Positions 38,388 to 46,730 of a DNA stretch of 64,000 bases are shown in pieces. The number at the start of each line of letters is the position of its first letter. Position 1 is the stretch's first letter. The notes beneath the pieces are model-generated. The model was not told the DNA's origin. It saw only the letters and a list, made by a program, of their open reading frames with translations, and ran no database searches. Both the position numbers and the translations under genes were made by a program. The DNA is taken from assembly GCF_030682515.1 (NCBI RefSeq), contig NZ_JAUXOD010000004.1:1-64000 (forward strand), written 5' to 3'. Source of the stretch: Hoeflea sp. (GTDB lineage: Bacteria > Pseudomonadota > Alphaproteobacteria > Rhizobiales > Rhizobiaceae).

Positions 38388-38407
38388 CGTTGTCGTGCAG
38401 ACCCGCC

Positions 38408-38890
38408 TCAGCCCCCTTGCGGAACCGGCAGTCTCAGGCCGCGCTTGAGGGTCTTGAGCGCCACGCTGGTGGTGAATTTGCGGATGTTGCGGTTCTGCTC
38501 CATCATCCGTTCCGCGAGACTGTCAAAATCCTCGACCGAGCCCGCGACCACCACGAGCACCAGATCGCCGCGGCCGGTCACCTGCCAGGCCTGCTGGACG
38601 GAGGCGGTTGCCGAAATCCAGGCCTGAAGCGCGGGCATCAGTTCGGGCCGGTCTCGCTCCAGTTCGAGTTCGACCAGAAGGGTGATCGGGTTGCCGAGCT
38701 TCCTGGGATCCAGAACGCTGATGTCGCCCTGAATGATCTTGAGTTCGCGCAGGCGCTGCACCCGCCGGTGCGTGGCGGAGCTTGACAGGCCCGCTGCCTC
38801 CGACAGGGCCTCGATCGTCATCCTTGCGTTGGTCTGCAGCAGGTCGAGCAATTTGCGATCGGCGGCGTCGAGCCGATGATTGTCCTGCAT
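38408..38890 (-). CDS. Lrp/AsnC-family regulator
   Basis: A 160-residue regulator. The N-terminal HTH is LDAADRKLLDLLQTNARMTIEALSEAAGLSSSATHRRVQRL, and the C-terminal RAM ligand domain is WQVTGRGDLVLVVVAGSVEDFDSLAERMM. It diverges from the PLP-dependent dehydratase gene across a 99-bp gap, the usual arrangement when an Lrp protein controls the neighbouring amino-acid enzyme. The frame continues upstream for a long way but only as antisense to the dehydratase. Confidence 0.93.
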   Translation of the reverse strand: MQDNHRLDAADRKLLDLLQTNARMTIEALSEAAGLSSSATHRRVQRLRELKIIQGDISVLDPRKLGNPITLLVELELERDRPELMPALQAWISATASVQQAWQVTGRGDLVLVVVAGSVEDFDSLAERMMEQNRNIRKFTTSVALKTLKRGLRLPVPQGG

Positions 38891-38989
38891 GGGGGCCTCC
38901 AGACGCGAAAATATCCCGAAATTGATTTGAGAGCAGAAAATTCTCCCGATCTCAAGGGCTAGTCTGCGAGCATGATCATGGAGCATGGA

Positions 38990-39997
38990 ATGACAGCACA
39001 CGACGCAATGCCGCTTCCGGAGGACGCCCATCCCGAACACCGGCTCAAGCTCGAGAGCATCCGCCGCGCCATGGAGGTGATCGATCCTGTGTTTCTTCAC
39101 TCGCCGCAGTATGACTGCGAGGCGTTGAGCCAGGCGCTTGGCTGCCCGCTCACCATCAAGCTCGAGACCGCCAATCCGATCCGCAGCTTCAAGGGCCGCG
39201 GCGCGACCTTCCTGATCCGCGAACGGCTCGCGCGCGGAGAGATCGACGGGCGGCGGCTGGTGGGCGCAAGTGCCGGCAACTGGGGCCAGGCGCTGGCCTA
39301 TGCCTGCCGAAGCCATGGATTGCCGCTCATCCTTTATGCCGCGACGTCGGCAAATCCGCTCAAGGTGGAGCGCATGCGCGGGTTCGGCGCCGAAGTCCGG
39401 CTTGCGGGCGATGATTTCGATGCCGCCAAGCAGGAGGCGGAGGCCTATGCGATGGAATCCGGCGGCATGATGCTGGCCGACGGGCTGGATCCCGAGGCCT
39501 CGGAAGGCGCGGGCACGATCGCGCTCGAGCTGATGGCAGGGCCGACGCCGCCCGACTGCATCGTGGTTCCGCTCGGCAATGGCGCGATGCTGACCGGCAT
39601 CGCGCGCTGGGCCAAGGCGGTCCATCCCGCAATCGAGATCATCGGCGTGCAGGCCGCAGGCGCCGACGCCATGGAGAAATCCTGGCGTTCGGGCAAGCTG
39701 GTGTTCCCCGAGACGGTATCGACCATCGCCGACGGTATCGGCGTGCGGGTGCCGATCGCTGAAGCCGTCGAGGACATGAACGGCCTGGTCGACGATGTTC
39801 ATCTCGTGGAAGAGGCGGCGCTGGTCGAGGCGATGAAGCTGTTTCACGCCAAGGCCGGGCTGGTAGCCGAGCCCTCGGGCGCCGCGGGCCTGGCGGCCAT
39901 CCTGTCGCGGCCGGAACACTTCCGGGGCAGGCGGGTGGCGACGATCCTGTGCGGGGGAAACCTGACCGGGGAGCAGATGCGCACCTGGCTCGGATGA
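38990..39997 (+). CDS. PLP-dependent threonine/serine dehydratase-like enzyme
   Basis: A 335-residue fold-type II PLP enzyme. The Schiff-base lysine is in NPIRSFKGRGA, the phosphate-binding Gly-rich loop is VPLGNGAMLTG and the cofactor serine/glycine region is ILCGGNLTGE. Family members deaminate threonine, serine or hydroxyaspartate. The catabolic (not IlvA-type) form is suggested by the lack of a C-terminal ACT domain. GGAG lies 6 nt before the ATG at 38990; an ATG at 38972 adds six residues. Control by the divergent Lrp protein is likely. Confidence 0.85.
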   Translation: MTAHDAMPLPEDAHPEHRLKLESIRRAMEVIDPVFLHSPQYDCEALSQALGCPLTIKLETANPIRSFKGRGATFLIRERLARGEIDGRRLVGASAGNWGQALAYACRSHGLPLILYAATSANPLKVERMRGFGAEVRLAGDDFDAAKQEAEAYAMESGGMMLADGLDPEASEGAGTIALELMAGPTPPDCIVVPLGNGAMLTGIARWAKAVHPAIEIIGVQAAGADAMEKSWRSGKLVFPETVSTIADGIGVRVPIAEAVEDMNGLVDDVHLVEEAALVEAMKLFHAKAGLVAEPSGAAGLAAILSRPEHFRGRRVATILCGGNLTGEQMRTWLG

Positions 39998-40078
39998 ACC
40001 GTGCGAAGCGCCCGTTGCGCGTGGGCCGGGCTCTGCACACGCGCGGTGCGCCCGACTGGTCGTGCAGCATGGAAAGAA

Positions 40079-40089
40079 TGTCGTAGACA
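40079..40089 (+). promoter_or_regulatory. Short palindrome upstream of the DMGDH-type gene
   Basis: TGTCGTAGACA is an 11-nt inverted repeat (TGTC/GACA) 62 nt before the flavoprotein start. ACGACA occurs again about 20 nt downstream. It may be an activator or repressor site; the sequence alone does not show which regulator uses it. Confidence 0.25.
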
Positions 40090-40151
40090 GGCTCTGGTTT
40101 TGCCACGACAGATCCTAAATTCTGCGCAAAGCACACACAGGGTCAAAGACA

Positions 40152-42716
40152 ATGGCAGCAGGGTTTCCGCAAAAGGCAAAGGTCGTCATCATCGGGCTCG
40201 GCGGCATCGTCGGCGCATCGATCGCGCATCACCTGATCGAGCGCGGCTGGGACGATATCGTCGGCATCGACAAGTCGGGCATCCCGACCGACATCGGCTC
40301 GACCGCGCATGCCTCGGACTTCTGCTACACCACGTCCCACGATTATCTCTCGGTCTGGACCACGCAATACTCCATCGATTTCTTCGAGAAGATGGGCCAT
40401 TACGCCCGCATCGGCGGGCTTGAAGTCGCCCGCACCGGCGACGACACCTGGATGGAGGAGATCAAGCGCAAGCTGTCCGCGGCCAAGGCCTTCGGCACCC
40501 GGGCGCATTACGTCTCGCCGGCCGAGATCAAGGAAAAGTTCCCGCTGATCGAGGAAGACCAGGTGATGGGCGGGATGTTCGATCCCGATGCCGGCCTCGT
40601 CATCCCGCGCAGCCAGACGGTGGCCGGCAAGCTCGTCGACGCAGCCGAAAAGTCCGGCAAGCTCAAGATGTTCGCCAACACGCCCGCTCAGTCGCTGATC
40701 GTTGAGGGCGGGCGGATCAAGGGCGTCGTCACCCATCGCGGCACGATCATGGCCGACCATGTCGTGGTCTGCGCCGGCATCTGGGGCAGGCTGATTGCCT
40801 CGATGGTGGGCGAGGACCTGCCGGTGATGCCCGTCGACCATCCGCTGACCTTCTTTGGCCCGTACACTGAATTCGAAGGCACCGGCAAGGAAATCGGCTT
40901 CCCGCTTTTGCGCGATCAGGGCAACTCCGCCTATATGCGCGACACCGGCGACCCGAAGACCACCGAGGGCGGCCAGATCGAATGGGGCTATTACGAGACG
41001 ACCCATCCGCGCCTGTGCCATCCGCGCGAGATCCTGGAGAAGCACGAATCCCGCCTCTCGCCCTCGCAGCGCGATCTCGAGATGGAGCAGATTATTGCCC
41101 CGCTCGAGCGCGCCATGGAACTCACGCCGATCCTCGGCGAACTCGGCTACAACGAGAGCCACAGCTTCAACGGGCTGCTGCAGGTCTCGGCCGCGGGCGG
41201 GCCCTCCTGCGGCGAAAGCCAGAACGTGCGGGGCCTCTGGTACTGCGTCGCCATCTGGGTCAAGGACGGCCCCGGTTACGGCAAGCTGATTGCCGACTGG
41301 ATGACCGACGGCCGCACCGAGATCGACCACAACTCGATCGACTATGCCCGGTTCTACCCGCACCAGCTGACCGAGGAATTCATCGAAGGCCGCTGCTTCG
41401 AGGCGGCGCAGAAGATCTATTTCCCGGCCGTTCACACCCGCGAACCCTATGGCACCGGCCGCAATATCAAGCGCTCGCCGATGTATGAGCGCGAGGTCGA
41501 GCTCGGCGGATATTTCATGGAACTGGGCGGCTGGGAGCGGGCCCATGGCTACAAGGCCAACGAGCACCTGCTGGAGAAGTATGGCGATCGCGTGCCGGTG
41601 CGCGAAAACGAGTGGGACAGCCGCCATTTCTGGCGCGTCTCCAATGCCGAGCACCTGGCGATGAGCGAGGATTGCGGCATCGTCAATCTCTCCCATTTCC
41701 ACATGGTCGACATTGAAGGCCCCGACCATGTCGAGCTGCTGGAATGGCTCTGCGCCGCCAAGATCGGCGGCGACGGCAATATCGGCAAGGGCATCTACAC
41801 CCACTTCCTCGACGACGAGGGCATGGTGCGCGCCGACTTCACCGTGTTCCGGCTCAACGACCGCTGCCGGCTGGTCAACGGCGCCGACGCCGGCCCGCGC
41901 GACTTCCACTACATGAAGCGCGTGGCGCAGGACCGCGGGCTGAACGTCACCATCACCGACACGTCGGAAAAATACATCACCATCGGCATCTGGGGGCCGA
42001 ACGCGCGTCAAAACCTCAAGAAGGTGGTGGCCGACCCGGCCGGTCTCGACGTGGAAAACTTCGCCTTCGCCGCGATCAAGCCGATCGAGATTGCCGGCAA
42101 GCACGTCTCCGCCTTCCGCATCTCCTATGTCGGCGAGCAGGGCTGGGAGCTGCACATGAAGTATGAGGATGGCCTCGCCGTGTGGGACGCGCTGCGCTCC
42201 ACCGGCGTCATGGCCTTCGGCGTCGAGACCTATGCCAATTCGCGGCGCATGGAAAAGAGCCTGCGGCTGCAGAACGGCGATTTGCTCACCCAGTACAATC
42301 TGATCGAGGCCGATCTCGCGCGTCCCAAGGTCAAGGAAGCCGATTTCCGCGGCAAGGCCAGGCATCTGGAATACAAGGCCCGCGACAAGCAGCCGGCGAT
42401 GCTCTGCACGCTGGTGATGACCGACAATGTCGATGCCAAGGGCGTGGCCCGCTACCCGGTAGGCTCGATGCCGGTGATGGACCCCGCGACCGGCGAAGTG
42501 CTGATCGACAGCCTCGGCCGCCGCTCCTACACGACCTCGGTCGCCTATGGCCCGACCATCGGCAAGAACATCGCGCTCGCCTATCTGCCGGCGGACTATT
42601 GCGAGGTGGGGCGCAAGCTCAATGTCGAGTATTTCGCCGAGACCTATCCGGTGGAAGTGGCGGCCGTTGGCTACAAGCCGCTGTATGACCCGGAGAATCT
42701 GAAGCCGCGGAGCTGA
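40152..42716 (+). CDS. Dimethylglycine/sarcosine dehydrogenase-type flavoprotein
   Basis: An 854-residue fusion of an N-terminal FAD-dependent amine oxidase (VIIGLGGIVGASIAHHLIERGW dinucleotide fold; GSTAHASDF with the His used for covalent FAD in this family) and a C-terminal GcvT-like tetrahydrofolate-binding domain (MVRADFTVFRLNDRCRLVNGA...YVGEQGWELHMKYED). Such enzymes demethylate dimethylglycine or sarcosine and pass the one-carbon unit to tetrahydrofolate as methylene-THF. The length is normal for the family. It fits a glycine-betaine-like demethylation route together with the corrinoid cluster at 51-62 kb. An alternative methylated amine substrate cannot be excluded. Confidence 0.9.
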   Translation: MAAGFPQKAKVVIIGLGGIVGASIAHHLIERGWDDIVGIDKSGIPTDIGSTAHASDFCYTTSHDYLSVWTTQYSIDFFEKMGHYARIGGLEVARTGDDTWMEEIKRKLSAAKAFGTRAHYVSPAEIKEKFPLIEEDQVMGGMFDPDAGLVIPRSQTVAGKLVDAAEKSGKLKMFANTPAQSLIVEGGRIKGVVTHRGTIMADHVVVCAGIWGRLIASMVGEDLPVMPVDHPLTFFGPYTEFEGTGKEIGFPLLRDQGNSAYMRDTGDPKTTEGGQIEWGYYETTHPRLCHPREILEKHESRLSPSQRDLEMEQIIAPLERAMELTPILGELGYNESHSFNGLLQVSAAGGPSCGESQNVRGLWYCVAIWVKDGPGYGKLIADWMTDGRTEIDHNSIDYARFYPHQLTEEFIEGRCFEAAQKIYFPAVHTREPYGTGRNIKRSPMYEREVELGGYFMELGGWERAHGYKANEHLLEKYGDRVPVRENEWDSRHFWRVSNAEHLAMSEDCGIVNLSHFHMVDIEGPDHVELLEWLCAAKIGGDGNIGKGIYTHFLDDEGMVRADFTVFRLNDRCRLVNGADAGPRDFHYMKRVAQDRGLNVTITDTSEKYITIGIWGPNARQNLKKVVADPAGLDVENFAFAAIKPIEIAGKHVSAFRISYVGEQGWELHMKYEDGLAVWDALRSTGVMAFGVETYANSRRMEKSLRLQNGDLLTQYNLIEADLARPKVKEADFRGKARHLEYKARDKQPAMLCTLVMTDNVDAKGVARYPVGSMPVMDPATGEVLIDSLGRRSYTTSVAYGPTIGKNIALAYLPADYCEVGRKLNVEYFAETYPVEVAAVGYKPLYDPENLKPRS

Positions 42717-42746
42717 GGCATAGCGTCTGGTTCAATGGGGAATGGA

Positions 42747-42775
42747 CCCGTCGGTCGCGAGGCCGGCGGGTTTTT
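42747..42775 (+). terminator. Rho-independent terminator after the DMGDH-type gene
   Basis: CCCGTCGG (42747-42754) pairs with CCGGCGGG (42763-42770) with one wobble, around an 8-nt loop, followed by TTTTT (42771-42775). It lies 30 nt after the stop codon. Confidence 0.85.
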
Positions 42776-42790
42776 GCCTAGAAAACGCAT

Positions 42791-42819
42791 TTGAAAATTG
42801 TGCCACCTAATCGTGTATT
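42791..42819 (+). promoter_or_regulatory. Possible promoter of the HigBA-like module
   Basis: TTGAAA (42791-42796) and TGTATT (42814-42819) have 17-nt spacing in a locally AT-rich stretch. It lies about 130 nt before the toxin start, so a long leader would be needed. Tentative. Confidence 0.35.
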
Positions 42820-42950
42820 GTAGTGCGCGATCAAGGCTGTCTCCCTGCCATGGTGGAAGACTGCAGGAGCGACGGTCGTGTTGCAGAAACACCCTGCCAG
42901 TTTTCAGATGCTCATTCCACTTGCGGCCTTGTATCTCATGGGATACATTT

Positions 42951-43262
42951 ATGGTCATTCGCCGACACCCGTTCTTTGACCACTGGATGCGCTCGCTTCG
43001 AGACAGACGCGCCGTCTCGAAGATTATATTGCGGATCGAACGGATCGCCGACGGCAACTTCGGCGACCACAAAAGTGTCGGAGAGGGCGTTCAGGAACTG
43101 CGTATCGACCAGGGTCCCGGCTACCGGGTCTATTATGTTTAGCGTGGTTCCCTGGTCGTGATGCTTCTCTGCGGCGGCGACAAGAGCAGCCAGGCGAGAG
43201 ATATCGAGACCGCCAGACGGCTGGCTAAGGAATTGAAGGATTGGCCCAATGACCTCCATTAA
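42951..43262 (+). pseudogene. higB: HigB/RelE-type toxin broken by an in-frame amber codon
   Basis: The frame starts MVIRRHPFFDHWMRSLRDRRAVSKIILRIERI and runs into QELRIDQGPGYRVYYV, the known 'addiction module killer protein' pattern. A TAG stop follows at 43140-43142. The same frame then continues RGSLVVMLLCGGDKSSQARDIETARRLAKELKDW to TAA at 43260-43262, exactly the rest of the family's C-terminus. One substitution (for example CAG to TAG) explains the break. The truncated product lacks 40 of 103 residues, including the CGGDKS segment, and is probably inactive. The antitoxin start overlaps the original end. Confidence 0.85.
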
Positions 43263-43548
43263 GAACATGCCCCGCTTCGACGCGGCTGACTATCTCGGAA
43301 GTCCCGAAGCGCGCGCCGATTACATGGCCGCAACACTTGAGGAGGGCGATGCCGTTGAAATCCGGCGGGCGCTTTCGACAGTCGCCCGCTCGCTCGGCAT
43401 GACGGCGGTCGCGGAAGAGGCGGGGCTCGGGCGCGAGAGCCTGTACAAGGCGCTGGGCGAGGACGGCAATCCGGAATTCATGACCGTTCTCAAGCTGATG
43501 AAGGCCATGGGCCTCAAGCTCTCGGCGCTGCCGATCGAGGCCGACTAG
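43249..43548 (+). CDS. higA: HigA-type antitoxin (addiction module antidote protein)
   Basis: A 99-residue protein with an Xre-like HTH: RRALSTVARSLGMTAVAEEAGLGRESLYKALGEDGNPEFMTVLKLMKAMGLKL. The opening RFDAADYLGSPEARADYMAATLEEGD is the usual antidote N-terminus. It overlaps the end of the broken toxin gene by 14 bp, the normal toxin-first arrangement. It is intact although the toxin is not, so it may survive as a DNA-binding regulator or against a toxin encoded elsewhere. Confidence 0.9.
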   Translation: MTSIKNMPRFDAADYLGSPEARADYMAATLEEGDAVEIRRALSTVARSLGMTAVAEEAGLGRESLYKALGEDGNPEFMTVLKLMKAMGLKLSALPIEAD

Positions 43549-43695
43549 GCCGGGAACACCGGCTCGCCGTGGCAGGCGGGAGACGCACCGGTTCCTCGGA
43601 CTCTCGCCCTTGCGGCAAAGAAGCCGGCGCATCTCCTCCCTCGTCGTGGGAGAAACCGGCTTCGGCCTGTCTGTTCCGCGTGGTAGACTTTCGCC

Positions 43696-44526
43696 ATGGC
43701 AAGATGGATCACGGCGCTTATCACGGCTGCGGGTCTGCTTGGGGCCCTTCCGGGTGCGCAAGCCCGGGAGCCTGTGGATGTGGCGCTGGTGCTGGCCGTC
43801 GATGTGTCGCGGTCGATGTCGCCGCGCGAGCTTACGATCCAGCGCGACGGCTATGCGGCCGCGCTCAATCATCCCGATGTCGTGCGCGCCATCGCCCAGG
43901 GCGCCTATGGAAGCATCGCCATCACCATGTTCGAATGGGCCGGCGACGGCTCGATCCGCGAGGTGTTCGACTGGACGCTGGTGGCAAATGCCAATGATGC
44001 GGACCGGCTGTCGGCCATCGTGAGTGCGTCCGTGCCCATCGGACAGCGGCGCACCTCGATTTCCGGCGCCCTCAAGCATGCGGTGAAGCGGCTGGAGGAG
44101 GCGCCGTTCGAGGGCTTTCGCAAAGTCATCGATGTGTCGGGCGATGGCCCCAACAATCATGGCGGGCCGGTGCTGAACGCGCGGGAGGAGGCGCTGGCGA
44201 GCCGCATCGTCATCAACGGCCTGCCGCTGATGACCAGCGACGGGCCGGGCGGCGGCTTCAACATCGGCGATCTCGACACCTATTACGCGGAATGCGTGAT
44301 CGGCGGGCCGGGGAGTTTTCTCGTGCCGGTCAGGAGCTGGGACCAGTTTCCCGAGGCGGTCCGGCGAAAACTGATCCTCGAGATCGGCAGCCTGCCCCTG
44401 GACGTGCCGGATGTGGTGCCCGCCCAGGCGCTGCCGCAGCCCTTGCGGCCGTCTACCGAGCCCTATGATTGCCTGATTGGCGAGAAGATCTGGGAACAGC
44501 GGCGGTGGATGTTTGACGAGCCGTGA
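43696..44526 (+). CDS. DUF1194 von Willebrand-type secreted protein
   Basis: A 276-residue secreted protein with a signal peptide (MARWITALITAAGLLGALPGAQA) and a VWA-like domain with the MIDAS motif DVSRSMS (D-x-S-x-S) near residue 36 and VIDVSGDGPNNHGG further on. DUF1194 proteins are found mostly in alphaproteobacteria and lack a known function. The start is the ATG at 43696; a shadow frame runs alongside. It stands alone between the antitoxin and the response regulators. Confidence 0.85.
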   Translation: MARWITALITAAGLLGALPGAQAREPVDVALVLAVDVSRSMSPRELTIQRDGYAAALNHPDVVRAIAQGAYGSIAITMFEWAGDGSIREVFDWTLVANANDADRLSAIVSASVPIGQRRTSISGALKHAVKRLEEAPFEGFRKVIDVSGDGPNNHGGPVLNAREEALASRIVINGLPLMTSDGPGGGFNIGDLDTYYAECVIGGPGSFLVPVRSWDQFPEAVRRKLILEIGSLPLDVPDVVPAQALPQPLRPSTEPYDCLIGEKIWEQRRWMFDEP

Positions 44527-44831
44527 CGATCGGCCGGGACCGGAGCAGAATTACCAGGACAGTGCCTCCCGGGGTCCAGATGGTTAAGACCCGCCGCCGC
44601 GCGAGCGGCCAGGGTCTAACGGCGGGCGGTGGGCGGCAGGACCGAGCTTAACCCTCTGATAACGCCAAGACTATAGCAGAAAACTTGCGTCCAATGACGC
44701 GGCGTCCCGGTGAGCGGGGACGCTCGGCCGGCAGGGCTCGAGCCGGGGCGGGTGGCAGGTCCTTGCGCTCAACCGTTAACTGAAATTCAATTGCCGTGTG
44801 GTTAGCCTTCGTCAAATGAAGGGGTAGGCGC
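44527..44831. other. Intergenic region before response-regulator pair
   Basis: 305 bp without a supportable gene. A GC-rich hairpin lies at 44702-44723 (GCGTCCC/GGGACGC, 8-nt loop) with no T-tract. The last 60 bp before 44832 are AT-richer and probably contain the promoter of the response-regulator gene, but no clear -35/-10 pair stands out. Confidence 0.5.
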
Positions 44832-45677
44832 ATGTTCATTGGTCTTTCAGGTATGCAGTATTCCGGCGGGTCTCTTGGCGAGCATCGCATCATCGTGGCG
44901 GAGGACTCCAATGTCTTCACCTCGATGATCGGGCAGACGCTCAAGGAGAACTTCGATATCGACATCGAGGTGTGCCGCAGTTTCGAAGAGCTCCAGCTGG
45001 CGTTCGAGTACAACGAGCGCCCGATCAAGCTGGCGATCTCCAACATCAACCTGCCCGGCGCCGAGAACGGCGAGGCGCTGAAATACCTGGCGGATCTCTC
45101 GATCCCGATCATCGTCTTTACCGGCACCTTCCACGAATCCACGCGCGAGGGCATCCTGGCCCGCGACATCGTCGACTACGTGATCAAGGACAATATCCTG
45201 GCGATCGACCTGCTCGCGGAATCGGTCTGCCGCTTTCTCACCAATCACCGCCACCATGTGCTGATCGTCGATGACAGCGCCACCGCGCGCGCGCTGCTGC
45301 GCAGCCGGCTTGAGCGGTTCAACTTCAAGGTCAGTGTCGCCGAAAACGGCGCCCGGGCGCTCGACATCCTAAAGGTCACGCCGGATATCGGCCTGGTGAT
45401 CACCGACTACAATATGCCCGACATCGACGGCTTCGAATTGACGCGACGCCTGCGCGCGGTGCGCGGCAGCCACGAGCTCCGGATCATCGGCGTGTCGTCG
45501 TCGGACAACCGGATGCTGTCGGCCCGGTTCCTCAAGGCCGGTGGCAACGACTTCATGCTCAGGCCCTATATCGACGAAGAATTCTACTGCCGCGTCAATC
45601 AGAACCTCGACACGCTCGACCAGATCAAGTCGGCGCGGAAATGGATGGGAAGCCGCGCTGCGGCAAAGGTCGCCTGA
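44832..45677 (+). CDS. Double-receiver response regulator (first of a tandem pair)
   Basis: A 281-residue protein made only of two receiver domains with no output domain. The first (about residues 18-135) has acidic VAEDSN but LAISNINLP at the phosphorylation site, where Asn replaces the usual Asp; it therefore looks inactive. The second (about 138-260) is canonical: LIVDDSATAR, VITDYNMPDIDG (phospho-Asp) and the switch Ser/Thr in GVSSSD with a K-P-like RPY end. It may act in chemotaxis or as a phosphate sink. Position and layout match the next gene, a paralogue. Confidence 0.88.
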   Translation: MFIGLSGMQYSGGSLGEHRIIVAEDSNVFTSMIGQTLKENFDIDIEVCRSFEELQLAFEYNERPIKLAISNINLPGAENGEALKYLADLSIPIIVFTGTFHESTREGILARDIVDYVIKDNILAIDLLAESVCRFLTNHRHHVLIVDDSATARALLRSRLERFNFKVSVAENGARALDILKVTPDIGLVITDYNMPDIDGFELTRRLRAVRGSHELRIIGVSSSDNRMLSARFLKAGGNDFMLRPYIDEEFYCRVNQNLDTLDQIKSARKWMGSRAAAKVA

Positions 45678-45738
45678 CCTTGTCAGGGCAATTTTCTCAG
45701 CCGTGCGGCGGGTGCCGCGCGCAATAGGAGTGGATGCT

Positions 45739-46596
45739 TTGCCAAGAGCGAAAAAAGACGCCGGGATCCGCGCCAGTCTCGCCGCCGCGCCGGAGCGGCT
45801 GCGGGTTCTGCTGGTGGAAGATTCGCGGATGTTCACCTCGGCGCTGAAATACCGGTTCGAAACGGATCTCGGCGTGGCGGTCGTGACCTGCAGTTCGCTG
45901 GCCGAGATGCGCCAGGCCGCTGCCGATCCCAATCATGGGTTCTTCGTCGCAGTGACCGACCTCAACCTGCCCGACTCGCCCCACTGCGAGGCGCTGGACT
46001 ACGCGCTGGAAATCGACCTGCCGACCATCGTCTTCACCGGCAAGTTCGACTTCAATACCCGCGCGAGCATCCTGAAGAAGAACGTGCTCGATTACGTCAT
46101 CAAGGACACCGACCGCGCCTTCGATGAAATCGTCATGGCGGTCGGCCGGATCATCTCCAACCGCGAATTTCGTATCCTGGTGGTGGACGACACCAAGACC
46201 CAGCGCAGCATTCTCTCGTCCATGCTCAAGGCACAGAAGTTCGACATCGTCGAAGCCTCCTCAGGAGAGGAAGCGCTCCAGGCCATGGAGGCCAACCCGG
46301 ACATCCAGCTTGTGCTGACCGACTATCACATGGGCGACATGGACGGCTATCAACTGACCCGCAAGCTGCGTCGGAAATATTCCGACGACGTGCTGCGCAT
46401 CATCGGCATTTCCAACTCGAACGACCCCGCGCTCTCGGCGAGTTTCCTCAAGGCCGGCGCCAGCGATTTTCTCTATCGCCCCTTCGTGCAGGAGGAATTC
46501 CAGTGCCGGATCGCGCAGAACATCGGCATCCTGGTCAAGATGGAAGCCCTCAGGAAAGCCGCGTCGATGCTGCCGATCGTGGCTGTCTCGGCCTGA
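45739..46596 (+). CDS. Double-receiver response regulator (second of a tandem pair)
   Basis: A 285-residue paralogue of the preceding protein. The first receiver, VLLVEDSRMF...AVTDLNLPDSP, keeps the Asp. The second, LVVDDTKTQRSILSSML...VLTDYHMGDMDGYQL, has the Asp but MGD in place of MPD. No output domain is present. No ATG fits; the TTG at 45739 with AGGAG 8 nt upstream (LPRAKKDAGIR) is the best start, and a GTG at 45730 is an alternative. Together the pair looks like a stand-alone phospho-signalling module without a kinase nearby. Confidence 0.85.
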   Translation: MPRAKKDAGIRASLAAAPERLRVLLVEDSRMFTSALKYRFETDLGVAVVTCSSLAEMRQAAADPNHGFFVAVTDLNLPDSPHCEALDYALEIDLPTIVFTGKFDFNTRASILKKNVLDYVIKDTDRAFDEIVMAVGRIISNREFRILVVDDTKTQRSILSSMLKAQKFDIVEASSGEEALQAMEANPDIQLVLTDYHMGDMDGYQLTRKLRRKYSDDVLRIIGISNSNDPALSASFLKAGASDFLYRPFVQEEFQCRIAQNIGILVKMEALRKAASMLPIVAVSA

Positions 46597-46703
46597 GTCG
46601 CGAACCCTGACCGCAGCGATGCGCATCCGCCGGATGCGAATCACTGCGGATCAATCCATCAATCAATCCCGGTTATTGCTCGGCTGGTCCAGGTCGGGCA
46701 CGA

Positions 46704-46730
46704 CAGGCCTCAGGCCTCAGGCCTCAGGCC
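46704..46730. repeat. Tandem 7-bp repeat CAGGCCT (3.9 copies)
   Basis: CAGGCCT is repeated at 46704, 46711 and 46718, followed by CAGGCC. The array covers the stop codon and the last base pairs of the GbdR-like gene, so length changes could alter its C-terminus (now QAAA). It is short and possibly polymorphic. Confidence 0.7.
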
